From: Agapetus fuscipes
Lineage: Eukaryota > Arthropoda > Insecta > Trichoptera > Glossosomatidae
Reading direction: 5' to 3'
DNA: 64,000 bases
Assembly: GCA_951799405.1 (NCBI GenBank)
Contig: OX637342.1
Coordinates: forward strand, 2,480,001 to 2,544,000
A model generated the notes under the pieces. That model made no database searches and was not told the DNA's origin. It saw only the letters and a list, made by a program, of their open reading frames with translations. The position numbers and the translations under genes were made by a program. Below, piece by piece: positions 18,285 through 29,375 of the stretch; the stretch's first letter is position 1; every line of letters starts with the position of its first letter.

Positions 18285-18715
18285 TGACCGAAATGTCATT
18301 GACCGAAATGTCGTTGACCGAAAAGTCGTGTGGACAAAATGTCGTGTGGACGAAGTGTCGAGTGACCGATTTGTCTATGGCGGAGTTGTCTTTGGACGGG
18401 TTGTCGTTGACCGATGTGTCTTTGGCTGAAAAGTCGTGTGGACAAAATGTCGTGTAGACGAAGTGTCGAGTGACCGATTTGTCGACGGCCAAGTTGTCTT
18501 TGGACGGGTTGTCCTTGACCGATTTGTCATTGGCCGAAATGTCGTTGGCCGAAAAGTCGTGTGACCGATTTGTCTATGACCTAGTTGTCTTTTGACGGGT
18601 TGCCGTTGACGGATTTGTCTTTGGCCGAAATGTCGTTGGCCGAAAAGTCGTGTATGCGAATTGTTAATGCGAACTGTCGTTGGACGAGTTGTCTTTTACC
18701 GATATGTCGTGGAAT
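18285..18715. repeat. Minisatellite of about 14-18 bp degenerate units
   Basis: About 27 head-to-tail units on the pattern TTGGCCGAAATGTCG or GTGGACGAAGTGTCG, all ending in GTC plus a variable base. A larger-scale repeat is visible: the block GTGTGGACAAAATGTCGTG recurs at about 18330 and 18435. The open frames across it (18151-18429 plus, 18211-18492 minus) are products of the repeat. Confidence 0.85.
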
Positions 18716-19297
18716 CATCTAACCGTACATATTTGAAGATAGGTCGAAATAAAACAGGGCGGTGCCGGCAATTTAAAGCAGCGTCTCTAATGTGAATTTT
18801 AAGATTTTGTAGGGTTTGTGTATTCACACAGTGAAAATGAATTTTAGTTTGCCATAATAATTTATTGTTTAAACGCCAGGATTGAGTTTCACAGTGCAGT
18901 TCATACTTGCGAAAAAGGCTTACTTACCATGCTATCTCTTGATCTAGGAACATATCCAAAGAAAATATATGGAATACGACCAATCCAAAATATGTAAAGC
19001 ATTGTATTGTGTACTGTTACGTGAATTCTATGTTACAAGGTTAGTATCTAAGGTATTATAAACTAAGTAGATAATTAATAATATTGATGTATATATATAT
19101 ATATTGCTAAGGAAGGTTGGTGAATAAAATTGTTGAGTTAGTAAAGGTACTGTAACGAGATGAATTTGTTTCGTGGAATGGAACATAGGGATTTGAATTT
19201 GAATTAGAAAATGAAAACAATAGAAAACGAAAAACAAAAGAGAAGATGTTTTCCTGGCTTCAGAGCCACAAGCATGTGAATTTTGTTATAATCAATA

Positions 19298-20383
19298 TTG
19301 CTGTGGTTTATTAAGATTAGCCACAAGATCCTAATTGCCAAGCTGGAGTGGCAAGGAATACACGGTGACCTACTCCGGTGGCTCAAATCATACCTGTATG
19401 ATAGAACAATATCTGTAACGATTGGGGGAATCACCTCCAAACGTGAACGGGTCGTCTCGGGTGTGCCGCAGGGTAGCCATCTGGGTCCTCTTTTATTCTT
19501 AATTTTTATAAACGATATAAGACATTGCTTCCTCAATTCAAGCGTCTTACTTTATGCAGACGATATGAAGATTTTTTCAGAGGTGGCATCCGTGAGAGAT
19601 TGTGTATCTATCCAAAGAGATTTGAAACGCTTTGGTGAATATTGTATCGTAAATAAACTTTCTTTAAATGTTTCTAAATGTTGCATCGTGAGGTTCACTA
19701 GGAAAAAGAACCCATTAGTCTTTGAATACGAGATTCAATCGGAGTTCGTGGAACCTGCCGATCAAGTACGTGATCTGGGGCTTGTATTAGACAATAAATT
19801 TAGATTCAATTACCACATAGATAGCATCATTAAAAGATCATACAAACTGCTTGGGTTTGTTTTGAGATCTTGTAAGCCATTCCGAAACACTGCAGTGGCA
19901 TTATGTCTTTATAAAGTTTACGTAAGACCAATACTTGAATATGCTTGCCAAGTTTGGAACCCGCAATATATCATCTATGTCAATAGATTAGAGGCCATCC
20001 AAAAACGCCTCATCAGGACACTCTTGTACCGAGACGGTCTCCATCGAGAGCTTGCCGACTATCATACGGCGCTGCAACACTATGGTTTGTTTTCGCTCCA
20101 AGCGAGACGGAGTGTTCTGGACCTAATGTTCCTATTCAAACTCATCCGGGGTAACGTGTCTTGCTCCGAACTCCTGTCTGAAGTGGGAATCCGAGTGCCT
20201 AGGATGACGTCAAGAAACACCAAAATCCAGCTCTATATTCCGTCTCACAGAACAAATTCATACGGAAACTCATTCCTCTTGAGAGCTTCGCGGTTGTTCA
20301 ATGAAAAGTTTAGTGAACTGGATATTTTTTACCAATCGACCAATACTTTGAAAAAGTTAACGACGGCCATACTTTGCCCTTAA
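19298..20383 (+). CDS. Non-LTR reverse transcriptase fragment (Jockey/CR1-like group)
   Basis: The frame has 361 codons with no internal stop and opens at a TTG codon, so the start is arbitrary. Motifs are SHKIL at residues 8-12 (just after lost motif A), SGVPQGSHLGPLLF from residue 54 and YADD at 86-89. The thumb and C-terminal region has VYVRPILEYACQVWNPQ and a closing segment typical of the Jockey, CR1 and related clades. The endonuclease, ORF1 and the N-terminal RT domains are gone. The clade is not settled by what is visible. The intact frame suggests a fairly recent insertion. Confidence 0.8.
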   Translation: MLWFIKISHKILIAKLEWQGIHGDLLRWLKSYLYDRTISVTIGGITSKRERVVSGVPQGSHLGPLLFLIFINDIRHCFLNSSVLLYADDMKIFSEVASVRDCVSIQRDLKRFGEYCIVNKLSLNVSKCCIVRFTRKKNPLVFEYEIQSEFVEPADQVRDLGLVLDNKFRFNYHIDSIIKRSYKLLGFVLRSCKPFRNTAVALCLYKVYVRPILEYACQVWNPQYIIYVNRLEAIQKRLIRTLLYRDGLHRELADYHTALQHYGLFSLQARRSVLDLMFLFKLIRGNVSCSELLSEVGIRVPRMTSRNTKIQLYIPSHRTNSYGNSFLLRASRLFNEKFSELDIFYQSTNTLKKLTTAILCP

Positions 20384-20675
20384 TTCTTGATTAATGATGT
20401 AAAATAATAATAATAATAATTGTAATTGTAATAATAATAGAAACGTGTTCATGAAATATAATGAATTCTGACTAGAATTTCAGTGTGTAGGTATTAGTGA
20501 GTGGGAAAAATTAAAATTATAATTAAAAATATTGGCATGTTCAAGTGAATGTAAGGCTGATTTGATATATGTAATTCTGTTTTTATCTCTTATTGTTTGG
20601 TGTCATTACGGTTATCATGATTATTTTAATAGGTTTTTATACTTTATATTTTGTGTTTGAAAAAGAAAAAAAAAA

Positions 20676-20850
20676 ATATCTTACTATCATTAGTATTTAT
20701 ATTTATATTCTCTTCTTTTTTTTATTTTAATACTTATATTAATTGTCAACATTGTATGAAAAAATATCTTACTGTCATTAGTATTTATATTTATATTCTT
20801 TTTTATATTCTTTTTATTTTTAATACTTATATTTAATGTCAACATTGTAA
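20676..20850 (+). repeat. Tandem duplication of about 87 bp in a LINE 3' UTR
   Basis: ATATCTTACTATCATTAGT to GTCAACATTGTATGAAAA is followed by a second near-identical unit, ATATCTTACTGTCATTAGT to GTCAACATTGTAATTGG. It may be a property of this LINE family or a local event. Confidence 0.75.
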
Positions 20851-21139
20851 TTGGGAAGGTACAACATCAATTGCATATATTTTTATTATTGTTTTATATA
20901 TTTTAATGTATTTTCCTGTTTTGTTGAATAAATTATTTCAAAAAAAAAAAAAAAAAAAATATGTACATTGTGATTGTGGATAAATAAAAGTGTTTATGAA
21001 GTTTTGGTTCATTATCCTCTTTTGTAAGTGATATGGTTCCTGGCGCTCTGCACTCAAGCAAAGATCCTTATTAAATAAATAAAGAAAAACCCTCACATTT
21101 TGGCGCCCCACTTTTATTTTATTTTTTATTTTCATTTTA

Positions 21140-21380
21140 TTTTGTTTTATATTTTCAAATATGCTGTTGTCTGGGTTGAAAATTTCATACAACCTTTACC
21201 AAATTCCGGGCACTAAATGTCCATCCAGCAACTGGGTCTTGCTTGAGAGTCGGTGCTTTGTAGCGACGCGACGACCAAGCTTGTTAACACCTCTGCGGCA
21301 CTACAAAAAGTGTCATAGATCCCTAGAGTTTCTGAAATCTAGAGAGTCTCTCGCACAGGGTTTCATAAAAAAAACTACAA
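21140..21380 (+). repeat. SINE, alpha 3' module, 5' truncated
   Basis: Contains the core CAACTGGGTCTTGCTTGAGA, then AACACCTCTGCGGCACTAC, GTGTCATAGATCCC, GTCTCTCGCACAGGG and an A-rich end. The tRNA-like head is lost or too diverged to see. Confidence 0.7.
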
Positions 21381-21689
21381 AGTAACATTGCAAATATTTT
21401 CTTGTACTCTTGGCGTATGTTAGTGGCACATAATGGTAGGAACAATCGTGGGAGGTTTCATGCCAGCTGTCCGATATTTCTAGAAAGCGTGAATAGCTTT
21501 GCACCGCCTTAAGGAAAAGGCCAATTTTATTAGTGAGCGCCGATCATGTTAACGCTATACTCAATACAAATGATCAGTGAACATTCAACATGTTTGTCAG
21601 TAGATTAAAATTGTGATAAACCTAAGAAAAAGAGAGAGCGAAAATAAGAGTGTGTAGTTTTTTGAGATTGGTTGAATTGAATATTCTAA

Positions 21690-21780
21690 CAAAATCTAGT
21701 ATGTAACAATTCTCCATGTTTCGAGAATGATCTTTATCTTTAATGTTAAAGAGGGACCGAAATGCTTTGGAGCTTCAAAA
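21690..21780 (+). repeat. Probable LTR fragment
   Basis: TGTAACAATTCTCCATGTTT and GAGAATGATCTT resemble the start of the LTR at 58665-58881. The rest is diverged and no right end is visible. Confidence 0.4.
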
Positions 21781-21989
21781 ATCATTCTACCACTGTGCCG
21801 AAAAAGAAAAGTCATTAACGCCTTAAAAGACAGTCCCAATCTGTTGTAGAGCTTCATGTTGTATGTGCTTGAAGCCTACGGCGAGGACATGACTTATTTT
21901 GTGAACCGGAAAACCGTATGATTGTCGCGTAGCACCCTGTTGCTCTGAGTATGAAGATCGTATGTAAATAAGTATAATATAGATTTGTT

Positions 21990-22300
21990 ATAGTTAACGC
22001 TTAGGACTCGTGGTTGTAAGTGAAAGGGGTTCAAACCCCGGCGGAACATACAACAATATATTTTATTTTTCAATAATGCTTTTCGCTGTGTGGAAAAACG
22101 AATTTGCCTGTACCAAAGACCGGTCACTGTAGGTCCATCCAGCTTTACAGCCCAGCAACTGGGTCTTGCTTGAGAATCGGCTCTTTCTAAAGCGACGACC
22201 AAGCTCGCAGAGGGCTCATGAGGTGTAATTCACACAAAAACGGCACTCAGCAAATAAATCATCCTATCATTATTATTATTTTTATCTTTAAGTGTAAATG
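21990..22300 (+). repeat. tRNA-derived SINE, gamma 3' module
   Basis: Head with GTTAACGCTTAGGACTCG and B-box-like GGGTTCAAACCCC, then the SINE body and the core with ACTGGGTCTTGCTTGAGA. After CAAGCTCGCAGAG it continues into a third type of 3' module: TGAGGTGTAATTCACACAAA, AAATAAATCATCCTA and an ATT-rich tail. The same module follows at 62440 and, reversed, at 54650 and 43150. Confidence 0.7.
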
Positions 22301-22699
22301 AATAAAATTTAAAACCGAACAAAAGAGTTCCTCCAAGATTGTTGATAGTTGTTTTTGGAAAACAATAATATTTCGACGCACCGATATTTTTCAATGCTCA
22401 ACAAGGGATATCACGCAAGAATGTCATACAGGAATGACAGTTGGTGGGCGGCGTTCAGGCCTGTTTAGATCATATAAAGATAATGCTCCCTTTCGATGTT
22501 GCCCGCTCAGCGTTGGCCGGTAGTTTCTTTTGATGTCGGAAACCGTTGCATTATTTATGTATTTACAAAACTACTAAGCTGCAGAGTGTAGACTGTAGAC
22601 TATGGGGGAATCCAATAATTGTACGATTTTTAAACTTCAACGTTGGCAACAATACAAGTAAGGCAAATAGTTTGCTGCTTCTGATTTTCGACTTTTCAT

Positions 22700-22895
22700 T
22701 CGTTGTTAGCTCAAGAATGAACCTCAGTAGTCGTGCAGAGAGGGTGTCTTCTGAAGACGTTAGCTACGTCGCTAACGAAACGTCGAAAATAATGTACGCT
22801 CTCTAATAACGGTTCGTGTAATATCCGATAAAATTTTTAACTTTGTAGTTAAAATCATTGTTAATATGTCAAACGACCGTATTTCCAACTTAAAC
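22700..22895 (+). repeat. RepE: diverged relative of RepD with the same hairpin
   Basis: 22751-22782 reads CTGAAGA, C, a perfect stem GTTAGC/GCTAAC with loop TACGTC, then GAAACG. It is preceded by GTCTT, matching the GTCTC before CTGAAGA in RepD. About 85 bp later comes ATGTCAAACGACCGTATTTC, matching RepD's ATGTCTAACGACCGTA. The stem bases differ from RepD at both sides of several pairs. Limits and target duplication were not found. Confidence 0.55.
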
Positions 22896-22960
22896 CTAAC
22901 GATATCTTGCTAGTTCCAAAACAGGACTACTCCCCACAAGTAGTTGATCTAACGTGAATA

Positions 22961-23300
22961 TTAAAATTGGTAAATCATTGCTAAATAATATAAATGTTTC
23001 CAGAAAGATTTATCAAAATTGCTGAAATTGCTTTTGGGGTATTCTTCTTTTTCTTTTGGTGCCACTTCTATCTTAGATCGGTGATCATCATGGCTATTTT
23101 GACCTTGGATGCTGTGGCTCGAAACAGGAACTTGGTGCTTTTGATGAACCATCGTCGCAGGTTTTACAGCCACTACAGGTCTTAATCGTAGTCAATTGTA
23201 TTTTTATTTTTCTTCTTCTTTTTTTCCTTCTAAGTCAGGGCTTTTGCTCTTGAGGCACTGTGTAAGTGTCCTCCCTTCCATGCTATAAAGTAATGCTATA
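22961..23300 (-). repeat. Possible LINE-derived remnant
   Basis: The minus strand reads a 70-codon frame (22961-23173), preceded by a segment reading like GRTLTQCLKS. The sequence has the texture of a LINE C-terminus and 3' region, but I cannot assign a clade. No copies elsewhere in the window. Confidence 0.3.
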
Positions 23301-23454
23301 CGGCAGCCAGGAAGAATAGAAGTCTTCCAAATATACATCATATGCATCGATATAAATAAAATACATAGATGGAGCGCGTGAGTGTTTTCCTATACAAACG
23401 GTTGTGTAGAAAGAAAGAGAAAGAAACATTAGAAATTTTGTTATGTTTCTGTCT

Positions 23455-23635
23455 CTTTCTGATCTCCATGACAACGTCAGGGTCCGTACTCAACATGGAT
23501 TTGTAAGGACTGGATGGGCTGAGAAAGCAATCCTTTGTGAATTAGAAATGCGCTACCCCACTCATCATACAAAAATCCAAATTCAGTCTATCGGTAACCT
23601 TCCAACTATTAACAGGTGTGCTTCCTAACTGGAAA
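23455..23635 (-). repeat. RepJ copy 2
   Basis: Reverse-oriented counterpart of 14575-14700, longer at its far end (AATCCTTTGTGAATTAGAAA region). Confidence 0.6.
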
Positions 23636-23639
23636 GAAA

Positions 23640-25532
23640 AATCATCAAAATGCCAAGCCACAAATTTTTCAAATGCACAAGCAATACGAGAAATTGTAAT
23701 AAAAAGTCTGGAGTAACTTTTCACTCGTAATTACCAGTGAATATTAATATTTAAGTAAATTCAATTGATATTTTTATCTGCCGATGCCTTTAGCAACAAA
23801 ACAATAGCCCCGCTGTCAAACCGTCGGCCATTTTTAGTGATAGAGATGTGATGATGATAAAATATAGTATCTGATACCGTCACGTGAGAACATTTTTTTT
23901 TGTGAAATGTATGTATTTGAAGTGGTCTGTATTTCAAAATTCAAAATTTCAATTTCTACCCTACACTTTTTGTTTCATTTATTCTTTTATATTTCAAGGA
24001 AATTGGATTAAAAAGAATATTTTTTTTACTTCGTCTTCTATAGGTATTACTCCTAACATCATTGAAAAAACTTAAAATTAAAAAAATGAAATTGAAATAA
24101 TTTTCACAAGTAATTATGTAACATTAAGTAAAATATTTACGTTTATGGAACAGAAGCATTAAAAAGTATCAGATATTGTCAAAACCTTTGACAACACTAA
24201 ATTATGTTGTCAACGAAAATAACATCAACAATTCGTTGCTAAGCAATATTACCTGCTTACTACATAAATTAACGACGGAGTAGAGACGCATAACGTGATA
24301 GAAAAGGACAACAACAAAAAACGTATGTTGTGCGAGCGAGACAAAATAAGGGACAAAGTCTGGCGAAATTAGATTTCAGTGACTGTATGGAGCACAGTGT
24401 TTAGAACTAAATCAAATAAATAGCTTCTCCATTTAATAAAACTCCATGGTACTCAAGCCGAAGTGAAGAAAACCTAACAAGTGACATCTGAGGCTGACGT
24501 CTCACAACATACGTTTCCCAAAATGTAAGGAAAAATAACTTAATACGAATAAATTCACATTTAAAAAAAAAAACAGTGCATTATATTTAAAGTTGTGTAG
24601 GAACTAAAAAAAACTTAAACAAAAAAGACGCATTACTGACTGTATCTTACTTTTATGTAATAGAGTATTTTTTGATAATTTTATAAATATCAGCAGATTT
24701 TTTTCTCCGTTATTTTAAAGGAGCATCTCTGAAAGTTGTCTTTTATGCTTATTTACATTTTAATATCTTTATTTCTTTTGTATTTATATCTAAATAAACC
24801 TTAAAAAATACGATTAATGCGTCTAATATAAGAAAAAAAAATCTATCGTCAAATAATGGGTATAAGTATGAAGAACTGAGTTTTTTTTTATATTTTGTGG
24901 TTTTTTACTGTATGCTTTTGTTTGTAATAATGCATCACGCGCTTATCATGAGTTTTATTTCATTAAATTAACATACGAGTATTTCTTTTATGTGGGGAAA
25001 TTTGAAAATTTGATGGAACTGTCAGGCTATCTTCGCATGATATTCGTCTTCAATTTAAATGTAGGTACCTCGATGTTTCCTTGTCGACGCTTGGTAAACA
25101 ACTGATTGCAAATGGGGCATACACTATCATTTAGGGCAACCATGATGTGGCTCGGATATATACGCTAATGCTCCATCTATATATTTTATTTAAATCAATG
25201 ATTATATGAGTAAAAAAACAATTAATCTTCCACGTATACCAGATTAAAAAAAGCTTACACCAAAAGAACATTCGAGATTTTTTTTCGCCAGCAAGAAAAT
25301 GTTGTTTTCCCTTCTCGGACCATTTATTACGGCGATACGGAGCAACATAAATAGGTCAGAGAGCGGACGAGATCCCATTAACATTGATTTCCGCTGGTAA
25401 GAGGCTGCCCACTCGGAAGAGACAAAATGATCGGAAGGTAAATAAGCTTCGAAGGTTGGCTCTCGAGTAAGACTTGGTTCAAACCAAGAAAGTATTGAAG
25501 TTATAAACAAAATTATCTATTACTCGAAATGT
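23640..25532. other. Spacer, nothing firmly recognised
   Basis: AT-rich. The minus frame 25244-25510 (88 codons) lies in a less AT-rich segment and looks coding-like, with EPSLTREPTFEAYLPSDHF in it, but no family is recognised. Confidence 0.35.
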
Positions 25533-26070
25533 CTGGGTGGATTTATTTATTTATTTATTGGACGATTTCTTTAGCGCCGTATTGTGACCAATCACCTCAA
25601 GGGCGCTTTACACGTTGTAAAAACAATAATTAACATTAACTTAAACTTACGGACAAACAAATATTTAAAATGGCAGAAAAATAAATTTCAATAGAATATA
25701 AAATCAAAGTACAATAAATTACACCAACGTTTGACGAGAACAAAAAATCAAATCAAATTGTATCTACATCAATTTCAGAAACCAAACAAAAATACAATTA
25801 AAGTAATTCCAAGTTATACAGTTATAGTAGAGCTACTGTTCAGAAATTTCATAAAATTTAGAAAAAAGGTGTGTCTTCAGGCCTCCCCTGAAACTGTCGT
25901 AGTCAGCAGCCCGCCTGAGACTCAGAGAAAGATCGTTCCAGAGCTGGGGACCTGCATAGTAAAGAGCGCGATCCCCATAAACAGTCTTTTGTGATCTGAG
26001 AGGTAAAACCATCTCATGGGCTGCACTCTGTGCCGCTGGATTGACAATCTGGATTGACAATCTTGATGAT
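25533..26070 (-). repeat. CR1/L2-like LINE 3' end
   Basis: The minus frame 25833-26060 contains KTVYGDRALYYAGPQLWNDL, then SLRRAADYDSFRGGLKTHLF. It corresponds to the GDRAFxxAGPxLWNxLPxxLR...F...LKTHLF end of CR1/L2-type reverse transcriptases. It is followed by a 3' UTR of about 300 bp ending in AATAAATAAATAAATAAAT at 25533-25556. Only the last 60 to 75 codons remain. Confidence 0.75.
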
Positions 26071-26164
26071 TTTTGTCGGTATAAATTTTACCCAGAAAGG
26101 TTGTTAACAATTTTTTTAGGCCACTGTTACTGTTATTGTATCCTGTCACCAATCCACTAGCGGT

Positions 26165-26545
26165 TCAGTATAGCGCTAGCACACTGAGGACGTGCCAAAG
26201 AGCCATTGAAATAAGTAATCAGGGAATTTGTCTCAGAGATAGGGTACCAAACTAGGAGATCCGTAGACGCACTGGTGTATTAGATTTCACAGAGCAAGTG
26301 GCCTACTTAAAGTTTCACTGGGCTGATCACGTTGCAAGTCAGGACCATGACAGGTGGCCAAAAAGGATCGTCTAGTGGCGACTCAGGATATCCAAACGGG
26401 GAGACCCCAACTAAGGTGGCTGGACGACATCAAGAGCACTGCAGGCAAAGGATGGCTGAGCACATCAGCTGGTTGACAAAAATGGAGAGGATTGAAGAAG
26501 TTGTACGTCCTGCAGTAGACTAAGAAAGGCTGAAGAAGAAAAAGG
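26165..26545 (+). repeat. RTE-like LINE C-terminal remnant (family L4)
   Basis: Frameshifted translation gives LRTCQRAIE, LRDRVPN, EIRRRTGVLDF, QVAYLKFHWADHVA, DHDRWPKRIV and GWLSTSAG. This matches the widespread insect endonuclease-reverse transcriptase C-terminus and the reverse-oriented copy at 38560-39080. Several stops and frameshifts make it a dead copy. Confidence 0.7.
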
Positions 26546-28250
26546 AAGAAAGCATTGTTATGTTTATAAAATGGAAAGGTATCTTCCAGAATACTTACTT
26601 CCGGCTAGCTCTCATCAGCATCACTCTCAGGGCGTGGGGTTCTTTTTTTGGTATTGCTTACTTGTATCTTGGGAAGGGTTTTTAAATTAAAAGATAAGTT
26701 TAACATGAACAAATAAGGGTTTATTTACTTTACTAATATGGGTAAAAAGGGGAAATTAGGGAATGGCCAGACCTGAACTTGTCACTAAAACACTCCCTAC
26801 TCTGTTGGCTGGAGTTCTACACTGAATGGCCTGGGGCAGCGCCCCAGGCTAGCGGCGGCACACTAGGCGGACGCCTCCTCACGTTGGAGCCCCTGGGTGG
26901 GCGCTCCTATGCACTATGTCTCCTATGCCTCTGGTCCACAAGGCGGGTGCCTTGCTGGCAGGAAATCCAAGTAGATGGGGAGGAGGGAGCTCCATTGTAG
27001 TGCCCCCTCTTGCACCGCTTGGTGCTTGGTCGCTGACGTCTGACTCTCTTCACATCTTGCCGGGAACTGATGAACGACGCGACGGCCCGATCAGATCACA
27101 CGGCGCAGTTCGGCCGCTTCCGTGACCGTTCGGCTCCGTTCGGCCCACAAAACACACTGTACACTTGGAGATTGTTTTTTATATGTTATTTTAAAATAAC
27201 ATAACAGCATCACTAAAAAGTCACGAACAACCGAGCTAGTGTAATGCTAGTAAATATTGCTCAGCTGGAAGACCTTCTAAAAGTAAGATGATATGAAGTA
27301 TTAAGTGGATCACAGATACTTCATTTACTTTTATTAACTACATACTTGCCTTATTGTTCTGTCCCCGTCTGTACAGCCTATTACATCTCCTACATCTATT
27401 ATTATAGGGGTATGAGAGTAAGCAATGGGTGGCCAGCCTTCCGATACATTTGTAACTGGAATCTGAATCAATATCAGATTCTTTGTCTGGTCTAATGGAG
27501 AGGATTTCCCCCAGACAATCGGTAAATGTAAATGGATGTGTTTATTGGAATTGTACAAATCTTAATTAAAAACAAATCTATCTTTTTTATTGCCAAACTA
27601 GGATTTTTAATACAAAATCTGAATTGGAGTCTTGGGCCCCGTATTTTCAAGTAAAGTAAAGGGAAATAAAATGAGATTTTAGTTAGTATTTATCTCCCCA
27701 TATCGCCAATTACTATGATAGTAGGTAACTTACTTATGGTCACCATGGTAACTAACACTAATATCAGCTGTTGGTTTTTAAAATGTAAAAATCAACAAAT
27801 TCGCCGACAACGATATATTTTTTTATGTCGTTATCCAGCTTTGTGAATATTAAAAATTGATTTTCATAATCAGTTGATTGTTGAAGCTTTTCAATGTCTC
27901 TTCGGCCTTACTCGAATTATCGGTTAACTTAAACTGAAGATCAAACTACTGAAATTTCGAATCTGCATTACATTGTAAGCATCACTTTACTACAAATCAA
28001 AATACCAGGCCTGCGCTTTTTTGTAAATTTCAGCCGTTGTTTTCAAAATGCCCACATATTTGAATTGAGATACTTGCATTCCCTTTTCCTAGTTTGGTCA
28101 TTGATATAGTTTTTGTCACAATATAGTTTTTAAAATGCGTGTAGGTACAGTTATATTCGTCCATATTTTTTTTAAGCTAGTCAAATATTGCAACCCCCAC
28201 GTGACTACGCTGGCAATTTTTTTATTATTATTTGTTGAGAATGCTGAAAA
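26546..28250. other. Spacer with GC-rich block 26800-27150 and palindrome
   Basis: 26800-27150 is strongly GC-rich compared with everything near it, and is followed by an 18-bp perfect palindrome TGTTATTTTAAAATAACA (27184-27201) and CATAACA. Read on the minus strand, TGTTATG, a TATAAAA-like box (about 27178-27184) and the GC-rich block could be an LTR, but no right end or duplication was found. The minus frame 27334-27558 is coding-like and unassigned. Confidence 0.3.
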
Positions 28251-28254
28251 GATC

Positions 28255-28590
28255 CATGCAGCATTACAGCAACTGGGTTTTGCTTGATAATTGGCGCTTT
28301 GCAGCGACGACGACCAAGCTCGTAAAATGGTCGATAGCTCAATTGATAGAATGCTTGCATTCCATGCCGAGAACGAGGGTTCGATCTCAAGGTTTTCTCA
28401 GCCTACACAAGAAATGAGAACCAGCTCCCGCGGGAGCTGAAAAAGGTGAGGTGTGATGCCGGCCCCCTTACCCGTACAAATAAATATGTCCCGAATCGCC
28501 ACATGCGACCTTTTCGGGGATAACGCAGGCAAGAAGTTACTCTATTTGTGTAGCTTAGTTGCGTTGTGTAGTTGCGAGAGGTGAAATTAC
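28255..28590 (+). repeat. SINE with core plus second tRNA head and beta 3' module
   Basis: Begins inside the shared core (ACAGCAACTGGGTTTTGCTT), then CAAGCTCGTAAAATGG runs directly into head 2 (GATAGCTCAATTGATAG, GGGTTCGATCTC), the inverted GCTCCCGCGGGAGC stem, GCCGGCCCCCTTACC, CGGGGATAACGCAGG and a TTGCG-rich tail. It shows the same order as 6880-7985 without the Mutator-like insertion. Confidence 0.75.
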
Positions 28591-29117
28591 TCTTCGACCT
28601 TTCGAATGAAATGAATAATAATTGCTTTCATGTTTTTCTCCCACTCATCTTGATGTGTATATTTGGTTGATGTGAATGTATACATTCCATCTGAGGTAAT
28701 GATATTCAACTTCCGAATAGCGCCACAAAAAGAGCAAAAAAAGTAATTTCACACACAGAAAGTTTTAATCATACAATCAAAAGGCGCGCCGAAAACATTC
28801 ATATTTCAGTAAGCTGTTCAAAACCAGCGCTAAAAGGTTTACAAAAAAAAATTGTTGGGCTAGTTTAATTTTTTGACTTATAAAAAGCAGTAAAATTCAT
28901 TTTCAAACACTTTTCTTACTCAGTTGACGTCATGTCTTTTCAAAGGCCCACATAATGGAGTCATTAAATTCCGAATTTTCTACGTTAATTATAGCGTAGA
29001 AGCCAAAAGAACAAAAGAAAATTAATTCGGAAACAAAACTCCAATAGAAAATAAAGAAAAATAAACGGTTCGTAGGGAAAACTTCACAATTTATTTCCAT
29101 TTTATTTTTGTCACGAT

Positions 29118-29375
29118 TTCCTTGACTTATAGGTTGGTATGAGGCTGACCACCCATACTGTAAAAATGGTTCACTTTGCCAATGTCAACCCTGTTTCAGG
29201 GAAGTTCGGCAACAGTTGCAGGGCTTATGTTCATTTGAGATTGGGTTTTTATATTGTAGGTCCACATGCGGCATGTGTTAGTGTGAAATTAAGCATGTCT
29301 GCGTGTGGGAATGCATTCAATGTGAATCTCAAATGATAAATATCTTTGCAACTTAGATTTAGATTAAGATTTAGA
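29118..29375 (+). repeat. RepA, full-length copy
   Basis: Well-preserved plus-strand copy starting TTCCTTGACTTATAGG at 29120, with tail TTTAGATTAAGATTTAGA. Confidence 0.8.

Larger units (their letters stand above)
19290..20960 (+). mobile_element. 5'-truncated non-LTR retrotransposon with poly-A tail
   Basis: Covers the reverse transcriptase frame 19298-20383, a 3' UTR with an (AAT)n run at 20403-20425 and an internal duplication of about 87 bp (20676-20850), and a pure poly-A tail at 20939-20959. Truncation falls just before catalytic motif A, near a diverged AFDxVSHK sequence. I could not define a target duplication. Confidence 0.8.

Noticed and set aside
18285..18715. CRISPR-like array
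   Set aside because: Units are 14-18 bp, degenerate, with no unique spacers, and the genome is eukaryotic.
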